In this document: positions 8,512 through 18,100 of the stretch, piece after piece
Layout: every line of letters starts with the position of its first letter
Numbering within the stretch: the first letter of the stretch is position 1
Assembly (NCBI GenBank): GCA_020048405.1
Contig: JAIFMP010000115.1
Coordinates: forward strand, 1 to 63,890
Origin: Hydrogenophaga sp.
GTDB taxonomy: Bacteria; Pseudomonadota; Gammaproteobacteria; Burkholderiales; Burkholderiaceae_C
Direction: 5' to 3'
Length of the DNA stretch: 63,890 bases
Translations under genes and position numbers: made by a program
Notes under the pieces: model-generated
What the model saw: the letters and a program-made list of their open reading frames with translations, nothing else
Told to the model about the DNA's origin: nothing
Databases searched by the model: none

Positions 8512-9535
8512 TACCTCAAACATCTCTGGCGCTTCTGCCACATCAACAGCTGCTAGCGGATCCTCTCGTCGACAAGTGTTGCAAGGCGCAGGTGCCTTGC
8601 TGGGCACACTGGCCATGCCTGCCATCGTGCGGGCGCAAAGCGGCCCAAAAATCCGCATCGGCTATTGGCCCATTGCCGCCGGGCTACCCTTTTATGCAGC
8701 GATGGAACTGGGCTACTTCAAAGAGGCCGGTGTCAACGTCGAGGTCATCAAGTTCGCAGCTGCCCAACAAATCATGGAAGGTATGCTGGCCGACCGCGTG
8801 GATGGCTGCGCCAATGGCACTGGGTCGGCCAACATCGCCGTCGGTGAAATTGCAGCGCCTGGCAGCTTCAAGATTTTCTGCGCCAACCCAAGTAACGTGA
8901 AAAATGTGCTCGACGAAGTGATCGTGCCGGTGGCCAGCAGTGCTAAAACCATGGCCGACTTGAAGGGCAAGCGAATTGGCTCAGGCCCAGGTATTCAAAA
9001 CGTGACCCTGGCCAAAACAATCTTGGAACGTGGCGGTGCCACCGGTGCCACCGTGGTTGAATTGCCAATCGGTCAGCATGTTGCCGCGATCGCTGCGGGC
9101 CAAATTGATGGTGCCTACACGCTGGAGCCCACAGGCACCATCGGTCGCCTCAACGGCACCACGCGTGTGCTCGAAGCGGGCGTTATTTCCAAATACGTGC
9201 TGGGCGACCCGATGGCCCCCTGGTTTGGTGGCTCCGCAGCGCTGACATCAGCTTTCATCAAGGCCAACCCAGAGGTAGCCAAAAAGTACATCACCGCCTA
9301 CGGCAAGGGTGTGGCTTATGTACGCAGTAAGCCCGTCGAGGCACGACAGTTCCTGAAGGGATACACCGCCATTGAGGGGGCGTTGACCAGTGAAGTACCG
9401 CTCGCTGCATACACCATGTACAACGAATTCGCTCCGGCTGACATTGCCCATTTCCAGAAGTTTTTTGACTTGTTCTCGGAAAAAGGTATTTTTTCGTCTC
9501 GCCTGATGGTGGACTCTATGCTCTACAAGGGGTAA
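8504..9535 (+). CDS. ABC transporter substrate-binding protein, SsuA/NMT1 family
   Basis: A periplasmic binding protein of 343 residues. Residues 22-47 form a Tat-type signal (SRRQVLQGAGALLGT, cleavage near AIVRAQ). The mature part starts with KIRIGYWPIAAGLPFYAAME and continues with the NMT1/SsuA pattern. This family binds sulfonates, nitrate, riboflavin or pyrimidine-like ligands. In this operon oxalurate, oxamate or a purine breakdown product is the sensible candidate. The start at 8504 is chosen for its SD (AAGGAAA) and the signal peptide. The longer upstream frame is out of keeping with both. Confidence 0.85.
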   Translation: MTDTSNISGASATSTAASGSSRRQVLQGAGALLGTLAMPAIVRAQSGPKIRIGYWPIAAGLPFYAAMELGYFKEAGVNVEVIKFAAAQQIMEGMLADRVDGCANGTGSANIAVGEIAAPGSFKIFCANPSNVKNVLDEVIVPVASSAKTMADLKGKRIGSGPGIQNVTLAKTILERGGATGATVVELPIGQHVAAIAAGQIDGAYTLEPTGTIGRLNGTTRVLEAGVISKYVLGDPMAPWFGGSAALTSAFIKANPEVAKKYITAYGKGVAYVRSKPVEARQFLKGYTAIEGALTSEVPLAAYTMYNEFAPADIAHFQKFFDLFSEKGIFSSRLMVDSMLYKG

Positions 9536-9538
9536 CCA

Positions 9539-10387
9539 ATGGACAAGTCCACCTCCGGGGCTCCTGCGGTTGGCACGGGGGTGCCTTGGGCACCCCCAAC
9601 GCAACCCGCGCAAAGCGCAGTGGCACCGCGTACCCCCTCATCGGATCGGGTGATTCCATTTGTTGGCCCCATCTTGCTGTTTATTGTCTGGGACATGGTG
9701 GTGCGCTTTGGCTTCATCAAGCCAATTTTGCTGCCGCCACCGGCAGAGACCATCACCAGTCTGATCAATGGGTTGGCAGGAGGACCACTGCTCAAAGATT
9801 TCGGTGTGACGTTGTGGCGCACATTTCAGGCCTTCATGATTGCAGCGGTTGTGGGTGTTCCTCTGGGCGTGGTGCTGGGCAGCAACGAGCGGGCCTACCG
9901 GTCGGTCGAATTTCTGGTGGACTTTTTCCGCTCCACTCCGTCGTCGGCACTGATTCCGCTGTTCCTGATGATTTTTGGCGTATCTGACATCAACAAGGTG
10001 GCCATTGCAGCCTTTGGTGCCTTGCTGATTGTGGTGTTCAACAGCGCCTACGGTGTGATCAACGCGCGTAAGCAGCGTGTCATGGCGGCCAAGGTCATGG
10101 GGGCATCGCGGTGGCAGATTTTCAAGGACGTGCTGATTTGGGAAAGTCTGCAACCCAGCTTTGTGGGCCTGCGTTCAGCGGTGTCTATGGCGCTGGTGAT
10201 TGTGATCGTGGCCGAGATGTTCATTGGTTCGGACAGTGGCCTGGGAAACCGCATCATCAACTCCCAGCAGGTGATGAATGTGCGTGACATGTATGCGTCC
10301 ATTCTGGCGGCTGGCGCGATGGGCTACACGCTGAATATTTTGTTTTTGATGGCCGAGCGCCGCATCGTGCATTGGAGTGGCAGATGA
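9539..10387 (+). CDS. ABC transporter permease, SsuC/BPD type
   Basis: A permease of 282 residues with about six membrane helices and the EAA-type coupling loop seen in AAKVMGASRWQIFKDVLI. The first 40 residues are a hydrophilic Pro/Ala-rich tail. It follows the binding-protein gene by 3 bases and overlaps the ATPase gene by 4 bases. It is the membrane part of the operon's importer. Confidence 0.85.
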   Translation: MDKSTSGAPAVGTGVPWAPPTQPAQSAVAPRTPSSDRVIPFVGPILLFIVWDMVVRFGFIKPILLPPPAETITSLINGLAGGPLLKDFGVTLWRTFQAFMIAAVVGVPLGVVLGSNERAYRSVEFLVDFFRSTPSSALIPLFLMIFGVSDINKVAIAAFGALLIVVFNSAYGVINARKQRVMAAKVMGASRWQIFKDVLIWESLQPSFVGLRSAVSMALVIVIVAEMFIGSDSGLGNRIINSQQVMNVRDMYASILAAGAMGYTLNILFLMAERRIVHWSGR

Positions 10388-11205
10388 GCGAAGTAATCAA
10401 CGGCCCGGTGTATGCAGACTTGCCTGCGCCCCTGTTCAAGCCTGGCCCAGTCGGCACCCACATCACCATCCGGGGACTGACCAAATATTTTGCGGGATGG
10501 CCACTGTACGAGAACTTTGACCTGGATATCCCAAAACACAAAATTGTGTCCGTGTTTGGTCCCAATGGGTGCGGCAAGTCCACGCTGATCAACATGATTG
10601 CCGGGCTGGTTCCCATCGATTCGGGAGAAATTCTGTTCGACGGCAAGTCGCTTAAGGACACCAAGATTGGCTACGTATTCCAGAACTACCGAGAGGCCCT
10701 GTTCCCCTGGATGCGCACCATCGACAACATTGCCTATCCCCTCAAACTCGAAGGCAAGAGCAAGGCAGAGGTAGACAGGCGCATGGCGGAATTGGTCGCC
10801 TCGTTTGACGTGAAGTTTGACCTCAACCGCTACCCCTATGAGCTCTCGGGCGGGCAGCAGCAAACCGCTTCCATCATGCGAGCACTTGCACCCAAGCCCG
10901 AGGTGCTGTTTCTGGATGAACCGTTTTCAGCACTCGACTTTGAGATGACTTTGTTCATCCGCGAAAAGCTGCAGGAAGTGTTCATGCAAACCGGCACCAC
11001 GATGCTGCTGGTGTCACACGACCTCGAAGAAGCGGTCTATCTGGCAGATGAAGTGCTGCTGCTGACCAAACGCCCCACCAAAGTGGCCGAAATTTTGCGC
11101 TATGGCGATCCGCGCCCGCGCACCGTCAACACGCTCAGTGAGCCCAGTTTTGTGCAAATGAAAAAGCAAAGTCTGGAAATTTTCCAGAGGGAGGTGCGAC
11201 GATGA
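10384..11205 (+). CDS. ABC transporter ATP-binding protein, SsuB/NitD type
   Basis: All nucleotide-binding motifs are present: Walker A GPNGCGKST, Q-loop in YVFQNYREALFPW, signature LSGGQQQ, Walker B VLFLDEPFSALD and the H-loop in LLVSHDLEEAV. The signature has Gln-Thr where QRV/QR is usual. The ATG at 10384 overlaps the permease stop as ATGA, which favours it over an upstream in-frame start at 10372. It is the energising subunit of the importer. Confidence 0.88.
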   Translation: MSEVINGPVYADLPAPLFKPGPVGTHITIRGLTKYFAGWPLYENFDLDIPKHKIVSVFGPNGCGKSTLINMIAGLVPIDSGEILFDGKSLKDTKIGYVFQNYREALFPWMRTIDNIAYPLKLEGKSKAEVDRRMAELVASFDVKFDLNRYPYELSGGQQQTASIMRALAPKPEVLFLDEPFSALDFEMTLFIREKLQEVFMQTGTTMLLVSHDLEEAVYLADEVLLLTKRPTKVAEILRYGDPRPRTVNTLSEPSFVQMKKQSLEIFQREVRR

Positions 11206-11402
11206 CTGAATCGGAGGTTCTGGCTTACGTCAAAGCCAGCGCGATGGCGCAGGGTCTGGATCTGGACGATGCGCGGGCCCAGCGCGTGGCGAGCCACTTG
11301 GCACGCACAGCCCACCTCGCCCAGTTGCTGGAATCCGCACCCTTGGCCGTGGACGACGAGTTAGCGGAAATTTACACGCCAAAATCCTTCCCGGCCTTTT
11401 AA
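11202..11402 (+). CDS. hpxX: HpxX/AtzG-like small subunit (DUF4089)
   Basis: A 66-residue helical protein resembling AtzG/HpxX, which forms a complex with the AtzE-type amidase and helps solubility or substrate handling. Its start overlaps the ATPase stop by 4 bases and the amidase gene follows 15 bases later, the classical AtzG-AtzE order. Identification rests on size, a helix pattern (LARTAHLAQLLESAPLA) and context. Confidence 0.7.
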   Translation: MTESEVLAYVKASAMAQGLDLDDARAQRVASHLARTAHLAQLLESAPLAVDDELAEIYTPKSFPAF

Positions 11403-11417
11403 CATACATCCATAGCT

Positions 11418-12827
11418 ATGAAAAACGGATCGCAAGACATGCTTACACTTCAAAGCCATGCCTTGGCGAAAGCCATACGCTGCGGTGACATCAGCGCCAG
11501 TGAGGTTACCGAGGCGGCGATTGGACGCGTGGAGGGCAGCAACCCCCACATCAATGCCTTCATTGGCAAGAGTTACGACCGTGCGCGCAGGGAGGCCGCT
11601 GCGGTCGATGCCCAGCGCGCACGCGGGGACGAATTGCCCGCACTGGCAGGTGTGCCCTATGCGGTGAAGAATCTCTTTGACATTGAAGGCGAGGTCACGC
11701 TGGCGGGTTCCAAGGTCAACCAAAGCCATGCGGCTGCGGCGCAAGATGCTGTGCTGGTGGATCGCATGCGACAGGCCGGCGCGGTCTTGCTCGGCTCCTT
11801 GAATATGGACGAATACGCCTACGGCTTCACCACAGAGAACACCCATTACGGCCCCACCCGCAACCCGCATGATTTGCAGCGCGTTGCAGGAGGCTCATCT
11901 GGCGGTTGCGGTGCTGCTGTGGCGGCAGGCCTGGTGGGCATCAGTCTGGGCTCGGACACCAATGGCTCTATACGCGTGCCTGCCTCGCTGTGTGGCGTGT
12001 GGGGTCTGAAACCAACCTTCGGGCGGTTGTCGCGCCGCGGCAGTTACCCGTTTGTGCACAGCATTGACCATCTGGGGCCCTTTGCCGATGCACTGGAAAG
12101 CCTGGCCATGGCCTATGACGCGCTGCAATGGCCTGACCTGCTGGACCCCGGTTGCCACGCCCGTGCAGTACAGCCGGTGGGTGATTTGGAGCAAGGCAGT
12201 GAGGGCTTGCGTGTTGGGGTGCTCGATGGCTATTTCCACGACCACGCAAGTGAACCGGCACGGGCCGTGGTGGCCGCCGCTGCCGCCGCTCTAGGCAGCC
12301 GTGGCGCGGTGGAGTGGCCCGATGCGGCGCTGGGTCGCGCTGCAGCATTCATCACCACGGCTTCTGAGGGAGGAAGCCTGCACCTGGCCGACCTGCGCAC
12401 GCGTGCAGATGATTTTGAGCCGCTATCGGTGGACCGCTTTCTTGCTGGTGCGCTGCAGCCCGCGAGCTGGTACCTGCAGGCCCAGCGCTTTCGCCGGATT
12501 TACCGCGACCGCATCAACGCCCTCTTTCAAAATTGGGATGTGTTGATTGCACCGGCAACCCCTGTATGCGCCACTCCTATCGGTGCAGACTCGATCGACA
12601 TTCACGGCACGCAGTACCCGGCGCGCGCCTCCATGGGACTACTGACCCAGCCCATTTCCTTTGCCGGCTGTCCCGTGGTGACAGCCCCGATGTGGCCTGC
12701 CGGAACAGGGGGGCTGCCGATTGGTGTGCAACTGATTGCAGCGCCGTGGCGCGAAGACCTCGCACTCCGTGCGGGCTATGCACTGCAATGTGCCGGTCTG
12801 GCCCGCCTCCAGACGGTATCGCTTTGA
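11418..12827 (+). CDS. hpxY: AtzE/HpxY family amidase
   Basis: An amidase-signature enzyme of 469 residues. The Ser-cisSer-Lys triad is visible: Lys84 in PYAVKNLFD, Ser161 in [11 protein letters not shown] and Ser184 in [15 protein letters not shown]. AtzE of Pseudomonas hydrolyses 1-carboxybiuret. HpxY homologues act in oxalurate use. With HpxX upstream and HpxZ downstream, an oxalurate- or ureido-type amide is the probable substrate, but sequence alone does not fix it. A second ATG ([11 protein letters not shown]) ten codons on is an alternative start. Confidence 0.82.
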   Translation: MKNGSQDMLTLQSHALAKAIRCGDISASEVTEAAIGRVEGSNPHINAFIGKSYDRARREAAAVDAQRARGDELPALAGVPYAVKNLFDIEGEVTLAGSKVNQSHAAAAQDAVLVDRMRQAGAVLLGSLNMDEYAYGFTTENTHYGPTRNPHDLQRVAGGSSGGCGAAVAAGLVGISLGSDTNGSIRVPASLCGVWGLKPTFGRLSRRGSYPFVHSIDHLGPFADALESLAMAYDALQWPDLLDPGCHARAVQPVGDLEQGSEGLRVGVLDGYFHDHASEPARAVVAAAAAALGSRGAVEWPDAALGRAAAFITTASEGGSLHLADLRTRADDFEPLSVDRFLAGALQPASWYLQAQRFRRIYRDRINALFQNWDVLIAPATPVCATPIGADSIDIHGTQYPARASMGLLTQPISFAGCPVVTAPMWPAGTGGLPIGVQLIAAPWREDLALRAGYALQCAGLARLQTVSL

Positions 12828-12843
12828 ACACAGGAGTTCGCAT

Positions 12844-13248
12844 ATGGAAATCAATATCCCCGAAGTCTGGTCCGAGGTAGCTGCCCAATCCGAACGTTAC
12901 GAAGCGGCGCTGGTGTCCAACGATGTGGCCGTGTTGGATGAGCTTTTTTGGTGCAGTCCCCACACGCTTCGCTATGGCGTGACCGAGAACCTGTACGGCT
13001 ATGCTGAGATCTGCGCCTTTCGGGCGGGCCGCCCTGCGGTTGGGCTTGTGCGTACCGTCTTGAAGACCGTTATCACTACCTACGGGCGCGACACGGCAAC
13101 CGTCAATATCGAATTCCAGCGTGCCGGCAGCGACAAGACCGGCCGCCAAAGTCAGACTTGGATTCGCTTGGCGCCGGGATGGCGCGTGGTGACGGCGCAC
13201 GTCAGTTTGTTGGCTCCCAGCCCGGCACAGATCAATATGTCCTCATGA
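12844..13248 (+). CDS. hpxZ: HpxZ/AtzH-like protein (DUF3225, SnoaL-like fold)
   Basis: A 134-residue protein with the NTF2/SnoaL-like pattern of AtzH and Hpx[35 protein letters not shown] and [20 protein letters not shown]. AtzH from Pseudomonas ADP has been reported to have amidase activity in cyanuric acid breakdown. HpxZ is an oxalurate catabolism protein of unknown mechanism. It is the last gene of the + strand operon, 16 bases behind hpxY. Confidence 0.75.
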   Translation: MEINIPEVWSEVAAQSERYEAALVSNDVAVLDELFWCSPHTLRYGVTENLYGYAEICAFRAGRPAVGLVRTVLKTVITTYGRDTATVNIEFQRAGSDKTGRQSQTWIRLAPGWRVVTAHVSLLAPSPAQINMSS

Positions 13249-13573
13249 ACGCCCTTGAAATTGGCTTTTATTGCTCCGGCCCCATGAAGTCTCAAGCGGC
13301 TGTTTGATCAGCGCTGGGGACCGGAAAGAACATCACCACCGCTCGGGTGACTTCTGCAGCGTGGCCATACGCTCTCGCACAGCTTGACCTTGGCTTGCTG
13401 GAGCCCACGACCTGAGGCTTGGATGGATGGCCAGCCGCCTTGCTCAAGCAGATCAAGCTCGTGACGGACCACCAGGTAACTCATGCCAGACATCTGCACC
13501 CACTCCATGGGTTTGATGCCTCATTTGTGCAGCCGGATGACTTGCTTTCGCCGCCCGTGCGGCGGCGAGCAGG
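13249..13573. other. Gap between two convergent operons
   Basis: There are 325 bases between the ends of hpxZ (+) and mgsC (-). A short - strand frame (13308-13508) has coding-like composition but matches nothing I recognise. It could be a gene remnant. A GC-rich hairpin CGCCGC-CCGT-GCGGCG lies at 13549-13564 without a T-run. No promoter or RNA is apparent. Confidence 0.5.
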
Positions 13574-14941
13574 TCAGCCGTTCTGGCCGGGGATCCAGTT
13601 GGTTCCGGCAAGCGGCACCCGGGCCATGGCAGCGGCTTCTACTGTCAGGGCCACAAGGTCTTCCGGCTCCAGGTGGTGTACGTCCTGCTTTCCGCAGGCG
13701 CGGGCCAGAGTGGTCAGCTCCATCGTCAGGGTCTTGAGGTAGTTCTTCACGTGTTTGGCTCCCATGTCAGGTTCCAACCGCTGTTCCAGAATAGCGTCCT
13801 GCGTGGTTACGCCCACGGGACACTTGCCTGTGTGACAGTGGTGGCAGTAGCCCGCCTTGGTGCCCAGTGCGGCGTAGTCGGCTTCCGCACTGTGGCTTTG
13901 TCCCGATTGCTGATAAGTGTCTCGGTTACAGCCCAGAGCCATGAGCACGCCTTGGCCGATGGCCACGGCGTCTGCACCCAGTGCCAGTGCTTTGGCAACG
14001 TCAGCACCGGTGCGTATGCCGCCGGACACGATAAGTTGCACCTTGCCAACCATGTCCAGATCTTGGAGGGCGGCCACCGCCTGGCGCACAGCTGCCAGGG
14101 TGGGAATGCCTGCGTGCTCGATGAAGCAGGTTTGTGTGGCAGCCGTGCCCCCTTGCATGCCGTCGACCACCACCACGTCAGCACCCGCGTGAACCGCCAG
14201 TTTGACGTCGTTGAACACCCGTGTGGCCCCGACTTTCACGTAGATGGGTTTTTCCCAGTCGGTCAGCTCACGCAACTCCTGGATTTTGATGGTCAGGTCG
14301 TCCGGGCCGGTCCAGTCAGGATGACGGCTTGCGGAGCGCTGGTCCACGCCTTGAGGCAACGTCCGCATCTGGGCCACGCGGGGGTTGACCTTCTGGCCCA
14401 GCAACATGCCACCTCCGCCAGGTTTGGCACCTTGCCCAAGTACCACTTCAATGGCATCAGCCCGGCGCACGTCGTCCGGGTTGAAACCATAGCGGGATGG
14501 AAGGCACTGATAGACCAGCGTCTTGGACGACAGCCGCTCTTCCGAGGTCATGCCACCATCACCGGTGGTGGTACTGGTGCCCATGGCCGTTGCGGCCTTG
14601 CCCAGGGCTTCCTTCACGTTGGCCGACAGGGCTCCAAAGCTCATGCCGGCCACGGTGATGGGTGTGTCCAGCACGATAGGCTTCTTGGCAAAGCGTGTAC
14701 CCAGCACTGTCTTTGTCGAGCACTTTTCGCGATACCCTTCAAGTGGGTAGCGTGATAGCGATGCGGTGAGAAACACCAGATCGTCGAAGTGGGGCAACTT
14801 GCGCTTGGCACCTAGCCCCCGGATTTCGTACAAACCGGTGCTGGATGCGCGGTGGATGTAATCGAGCGTGCTGCGGTCAAAACTGGCCGACTCTTCGAGC
14901 TGCAGGCGCTTGAATGTGATGGGGTGTTCGGTTTGTGACAT
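13574..14941 (-). CDS. mgsC: FMN/Fe-S glutamate-synthase-like subunit, MgsC (GlxD) type
   Basis: 455 residues matching the FMN-barrel domain of glutamate synthase: MSFGALSANVKEALGKAA, TGDGGMTSEER, QGAKPGGGGMLLGQKV, DGMQGGTAATQ and VSGGIRTGADVAKALALGAD. The Fe-S cysteines appear as CHHCHTGKCPVGV. In N-methylglutamate synthase, MgsC builds the 2-imino/amino acid product from 2-oxoglutarate or glutamate. MSQTEHPITF at 14941 starts 1 base after the mgsB stop. A longer open frame upstream is the shadow of mgsB. The same trio is named glxBCD beside glnT in rhizobia. Confidence 0.8.
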   Translation of the reverse strand: MSQTEHPITFKRLQLEESASFDRSTLDYIHRASSTGLYEIRGLGAKRKLPHFDDLVFLTASLSRYPLEGYREKCSTKTVLGTRFAKKPIVLDTPITVAGMSFGALSANVKEALGKAATAMGTSTTTGDGGMTSEERLSSKTLVYQCLPSRYGFNPDDVRRADAIEVVLGQGAKPGGGGMLLGQKVNPRVAQMRTLPQGVDQRSASRHPDWTGPDDLTIKIQELRELTDWEKPIYVKVGATRVFNDVKLAVHAGADVVVVDGMQGGTAATQTCFIEHAGIPTLAAVRQAVAALQDLDMVGKVQLIVSGGIRTGADVAKALALGADAVAIGQGVLMALGCNRDTYQQSGQSHSAEADYAALGTKAGYCHHCHTGKCPVGVTTQDAILEQRLEPDMGAKHVKNYLKTLTMELTTLARACGKQDVHHLEPEDLVALTVEAAAMARVPLAGTNWIPGQNG

Positions 14942-14942
14942 C

Positions 14943-15632
14943 TCAATAGTCCTGATCTGCGTCGGCGTTCCAGTGGTAAAGGGTGCGGGCCGAGGCCACG
15001 CGCTTGAATTCCGTGGGGTTGTGAGACAAGCCCGCTTTGGACAGCAGGTCCGCCAAGGCAGCGGTGTCGACATCCGTCAGAGGCTCGATTTGTGCGTCGG
15101 CACCCAGCGATTTGATGTCTCCGCGCACGTAGATCACGGCTTCATACAGCGAGTCGCCCAGGGCATCTCCTGCATTGCCGCAGATCACCATCCGACCAGC
15201 CTGGGCCATGAATCCGGAGAAGCTTCCGACCGAGCCCCCGACCACGATGTCACCGCCCTTGAGCGAAATGCCACAGCGAAGACCAGCATCACCGTCGATG
15301 ATCAGCAGTCCACCGTGTGCCGAGGCTCCCGCGCCGTTTGACGCGAAACCCTTGACATGCACTTTGCCGCTCATCATGTTTTCGGCCACGCCGGTGCTGG
15401 CGCTGCCTTCGATGGTGACGTCGGCAAACTTGTTCATTCCAGCGGCGTAATAGCCTGCATGGCCTTTGATCGTGACGGTCACGGGAGCGTTGATGCCCAC
15501 TGCGATGTTGTGAGCCCCATCGGGGTTGATCACTTCGATCTTCTGGCCGGCCAACACATCGGCAGCACTGTGAAGGTGTTGATTGAGAGCACGCACAGGC
15601 TGGTGGCTCAAATCAAAGGTCAGATTTTCCAT
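14943..15632 (-). CDS. mgsB: GXGXG-domain protein, MgsB (GlxC) type
   Basis: A 229-residue protein consisting almost wholly of the right-handed beta-helix found at the C-terminus of glutamate synthase large subunits. The repeats read like VTVTIKGHAGYYAAGMNKF, GSASTGVAENMMSGKV and GGLLIIDGDAGLRCGISLKG. It is a structural subunit of the split GltB-like enzyme. Its start overlaps the end of mgsA by 13 bases, consistent with stoichiometric coupled translation. Confidence 0.82.
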   Translation of the reverse strand: MENLTFDLSHQPVRALNQHLHSAADVLAGQKIEVINPDGAHNIAVGINAPVTVTIKGHAGYYAAGMNKFADVTIEGSASTGVAENMMSGKVHVKGFASNGAGASAHGGLLIIDGDAGLRCGISLKGGDIVVGGSVGSFSGFMAQAGRMVICGNAGDALGDSLYEAVIYVRGDIKSLGADAQIEPLTDVDTAALADLLSKAGLSHNPTEFKRVASARTLYHWNADADQDY

Positions 15633-16528
15633 ACGTACATCTCCTCGGGAGCGGGTTCAAAGACTTTGGCGTGCCTGACTTCGGGCAGATGGGCGAGCGA
15701 GCGGAACTCAGAGGCGATGGCGACGTAGTCGTCGGTCTCAGCCACCACTGCGGGTTTGCAGGCAAAGGGGTCGCGAATGAGCGCCAATTCGGTGGGTGTG
15801 CCCATCAGGAAGGTGAAAAAACCATCCAGCGCTTCGAAGCCCTTTTGCAGCGCTCCCGGCAAGTCGTCGCCTTCACGCAGGCGCCATTCCAGGAATCGGC
15901 ACGCGGCTTCGGTGTCGTTGTCGGTTTCAAACTTGATGCCCCGCGGCTCCAGCATGCGACGCACCCCATTGGGGTTGGACAGTGACCCGTTGTGCACCAG
16001 GCAAAAATCCTCGCCTGCTGTGAATGGGTGGGCACGGTCAGGTGTCACCGCAGATTCGGTTGCCATGCGGGTGTGCCCCACCAAGTGGCTGCCGGTCAGC
16101 GAACCAAAGGTATATCGATCGGCCACATCGGCGGGCAGGCCAATGTCCTTGTACAGATCGATGCGGCGCCCCGTGGACATGATGTGCAGCTTGGGGTCAA
16201 TGCCGTTGACAAACGCCTTGACCGGCTCCGCAGGTCCTTCAAAGGTCACAACGGCATGGTTTCCCTTGAGCACTGCCTGCGCTTTGACCTTCAGCGCAGC
16301 GTTCATCGCGTCGACCAGTCCCACCCAGTCGTAAGCGCCACCTGCCTCTGTCAATCCGGAGTACACGCTGATCTTGCGCTGCCCCTCGGGCAGCGACTCG
16401 CCAAACACTGCCATACCTGCCGAGTCAGGGCCGCGCTCGGTCATCCCGATCAACATGGGCACCATCAACTCCCCCAGCTGGCTGTAGAGGGCCGGCTTTT
16501 TCAGTAACAGTCCAACAATTCCACACAT
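15620..16528 (-). CDS. mgsA: Class II glutamine amidotransferase subunit, MgsA (GlxB) type
   Basis: The Met-Cys-Gly-Ile-Val-Gly N-terminus makes Cys2 the Ntn nucleophile, which fixes the start at 16528 rather than the open frame start at 16543. GPDSAGMAVFG, HTRMATESAVTP and FCLVHNGSLSNPNGVRR are the class II amidotransferase motifs. In MgsABC this domain releases the amine from gamma-glutamylmethylamide in place of ammonia from glutamine. It lies 11 bases after gmaS. Confidence 0.82.
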   Translation of the reverse strand: MCGIVGLLLKKPALYSQLGELMVPMLIGMTERGPDSAGMAVFGESLPEGQRKISVYSGLTEAGGAYDWVGLVDAMNAALKVKAQAVLKGNHAVVTFEGPAEPVKAFVNGIDPKLHIMSTGRRIDLYKDIGLPADVADRYTFGSLTGSHLVGHTRMATESAVTPDRAHPFTAGEDFCLVHNGSLSNPNGVRRMLEPRGIKFETDNDTEAACRFLEWRLREGDDLPGALQKGFEALDGFFTFLMGTPTELALIRDPFACKPAVVAETDDYVAIASEFRSLAHLPEVRHAKVFEPAPEEMYVWKI

Positions 16529-16539
16529 GGTTGCTTCCT

Positions 16540-17937
16540 TCAAAAAAACTCGAGGTATTGCTTCACTTCCCAGTCGGAGACGTGGCGCATGTATTCAATC
16601 CACTCCATGCGCTTGAACTTGAGAAACTCGTCCGTGACCGGGCCCAGAGCCTCCCGAATCACGCTGTCTGCTTCGAGGGCATCGAGTGCCGCATTCAGGT
16701 TTTGCGGCAGCAGGCCGATGCCGGCCTCCTTCAGCTGTGCTTCGCTCCATTCGTACAGGTTGACGTTGCGCGGAACGCCGGGATGCATGCTTTTCTCAAT
16801 ACCGTCCAGACCTGCGGCGATCACAGCAGCTGTGGCCAAGTAAGGGTTGCATGCACCGTCGGGCAGGCGAAGTTCCAACCGTCCTTTGGGAATCCGAACC
16901 ATGGTGGATCGGTTGTTATCGCCATAACTGATGTACGCCGGTGCCCACGTGGCCCCGGTCAGCGAGCGTCCAACCACCAGGCGCTTGTACGAATTGATGG
17001 TGGGGGCACACAGCGCCGTGAGGGCTGGAGCGTGGTGCAGCAGGCCGGCCATGAACTGGTAAGCCATGGACGAGAGCTCCAGTCCGTTGGGGTCGCTCTT
17101 GTCTTGGAACAGGTTTCGCTTGCCGTCGCCGATCGACAGGTGCATGTGCATGCCGTTGCCGGGGCGGTTGGCAAAAGGCTTGGGCATGAAGGAGCAGATC
17201 AGCCCCAATTCGTTGGCGATCTCGCTGGCTGCCATCTTGAAGAACACGAAGTGATCGCACGAGGTCAGGCAATCTGTGTAGGTGTAGTTCAATTCAAACT
17301 GGCCGTTGGCGTCTTCGTGGTCGATCTGGTAGACGTCAATACCCGTGACACGCATGGCGTTGGACAGCTTTTCCAGAAACACCCGGGTGCGAGACAAGCC
17401 CTTGTAATCGTAGCAAGGCTTTGCCAGGGTGTCGCTGGCATCGTGCGGGACGATGCTGCCATCCGCTGTGCGGCGCAGCAACGAGAACTCGGGCTCCAGG
17501 CCCGTGAACATGGTCAAGCCATTTTCAGCGAGGCGTGCCACTTGCTTTTTCAGCACCACCCGGCTGTCAAACGCCCAAGGTTGGCCTTCCACATGACCTT
17601 CGCAAACAATGCGGGCCAAGCCAGGCTGCCAGGGCACCAACGACACCGTGGACAGGTCACCCACGGCCATGAAGTCAGGTCCGTGCGGCTCAATACCCAC
17701 CCCGCAGATGGCGAATCCGGCAAAGCCAGCACCATCGGTCATCACGGTGTTCAAATGGTCCACAGGCACCGACTTGGCCTTTGCCACGCCGTGGATGTCG
17801 ACGAATTGGGCCAGCACGTAGCCCACACCCTGAGACTTGAGGTACCGCTGGGTTTCCTCGACAGTGGTAAAGCGTTGGGGCGGCACCAGAGCCGCAGGCT
17901 CGGGCAAGGTGGAGAATGATGTTGCAAGCGTGCTCAC
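16540..17937 (-). CDS. gmaS: Glutamine-synthetase-like gamma-glutamylamide ligase, GmaS/GlnT type
   Basis: 465 residues of the type III-like glutamine synthetase branch. Visible parts are [28 protein letters not shown] (metal Glu), [26 protein letters not shown] and NSYKRLVVG. GmaS condenses methylamine and glutamate with ATP. The branch also includes GlnT and other glutamyl-amide ligases. First gene of a four-gene operon with mgsABC, which points to methylamine or a similar small amine. The start is a GTG at 17937 preceded by AAGGAG. The substrate is inferred from context. Confidence 0.75.
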   Translation of the reverse strand: MSTLATSFSTLPEPAALVPPQRFTTVEETQRYLKSQGVGYVLAQFVDIHGVAKAKSVPVDHLNTVMTDGAGFAGFAICGVGIEPHGPDFMAVGDLSTVSLVPWQPGLARIVCEGHVEGQPWAFDSRVVLKKQVARLAENGLTMFTGLEPEFSLLRRTADGSIVPHDASDTLAKPCYDYKGLSRTRVFLEKLSNAMRVTGIDVYQIDHEDANGQFELNYTYTDCLTSCDHFVFFKMAASEIANELGLICSFMPKPFANRPGNGMHMHLSIGDGKRNLFQDKSDPNGLELSSMAYQFMAGLLHHAPALTALCAPTINSYKRLVVGRSLTGATWAPAYISYGDNNRSTMVRIPKGRLELRLPDGACNPYLATAAVIAAGLDGIEKSMHPGVPRNVNLYEWSEAQLKEAGIGLLPQNLNAALDALEADSVIREALGPVTDEFLKFKRMEWIEYMRHVSDWEVKQYLEFF

Positions 17938-18019
17938 AGAAAATGGCTCCTTCGGTTGGCAATCGGTGGTCCCGATGGCTTCCGCTTTAGTGCATGGCCA
18001 TCAATGATGTTTCTTCCAA

Positions 18020-18035
18020 TGCAACATTTGTGCCC
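18020..18035 (-). promoter_or_regulatory. Sigma-54 promoter of gmaS-mgsABC
   Basis: Read on the - strand, GGGCACAAATGTTGCA carries the RpoN -24 GGCAC and -12 TTGCA elements with exact spacing. It differs from the consensus at two less conserved positions. Transcription would begin near 18010, giving a leader of about 70 bases before the gmaS GTG. RpoN control fits a nitrogen-source pathway. The divergent XRE-cupin gene begins 65 bases away. Confidence 0.6.
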
Positions 18036-18100
18036 GACATGAATATTTTACCGTCCGCTGTACGTAATTTTTTTCACTGGCTGAGAGAAAGGGGATTGTT

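Noticed and set aside
13673..14755. 360-codon + strand frame opposite mgsC
   Set aside because: Antisense to a strongly conserved enzyme, and the composition is as expected from the complementary strand.
16531..17919. 462-codon + strand frame opposite gmaS
   Set aside because: Mirror of the glutamine-synthetase-like gene, which has all family motifs on the - strand.
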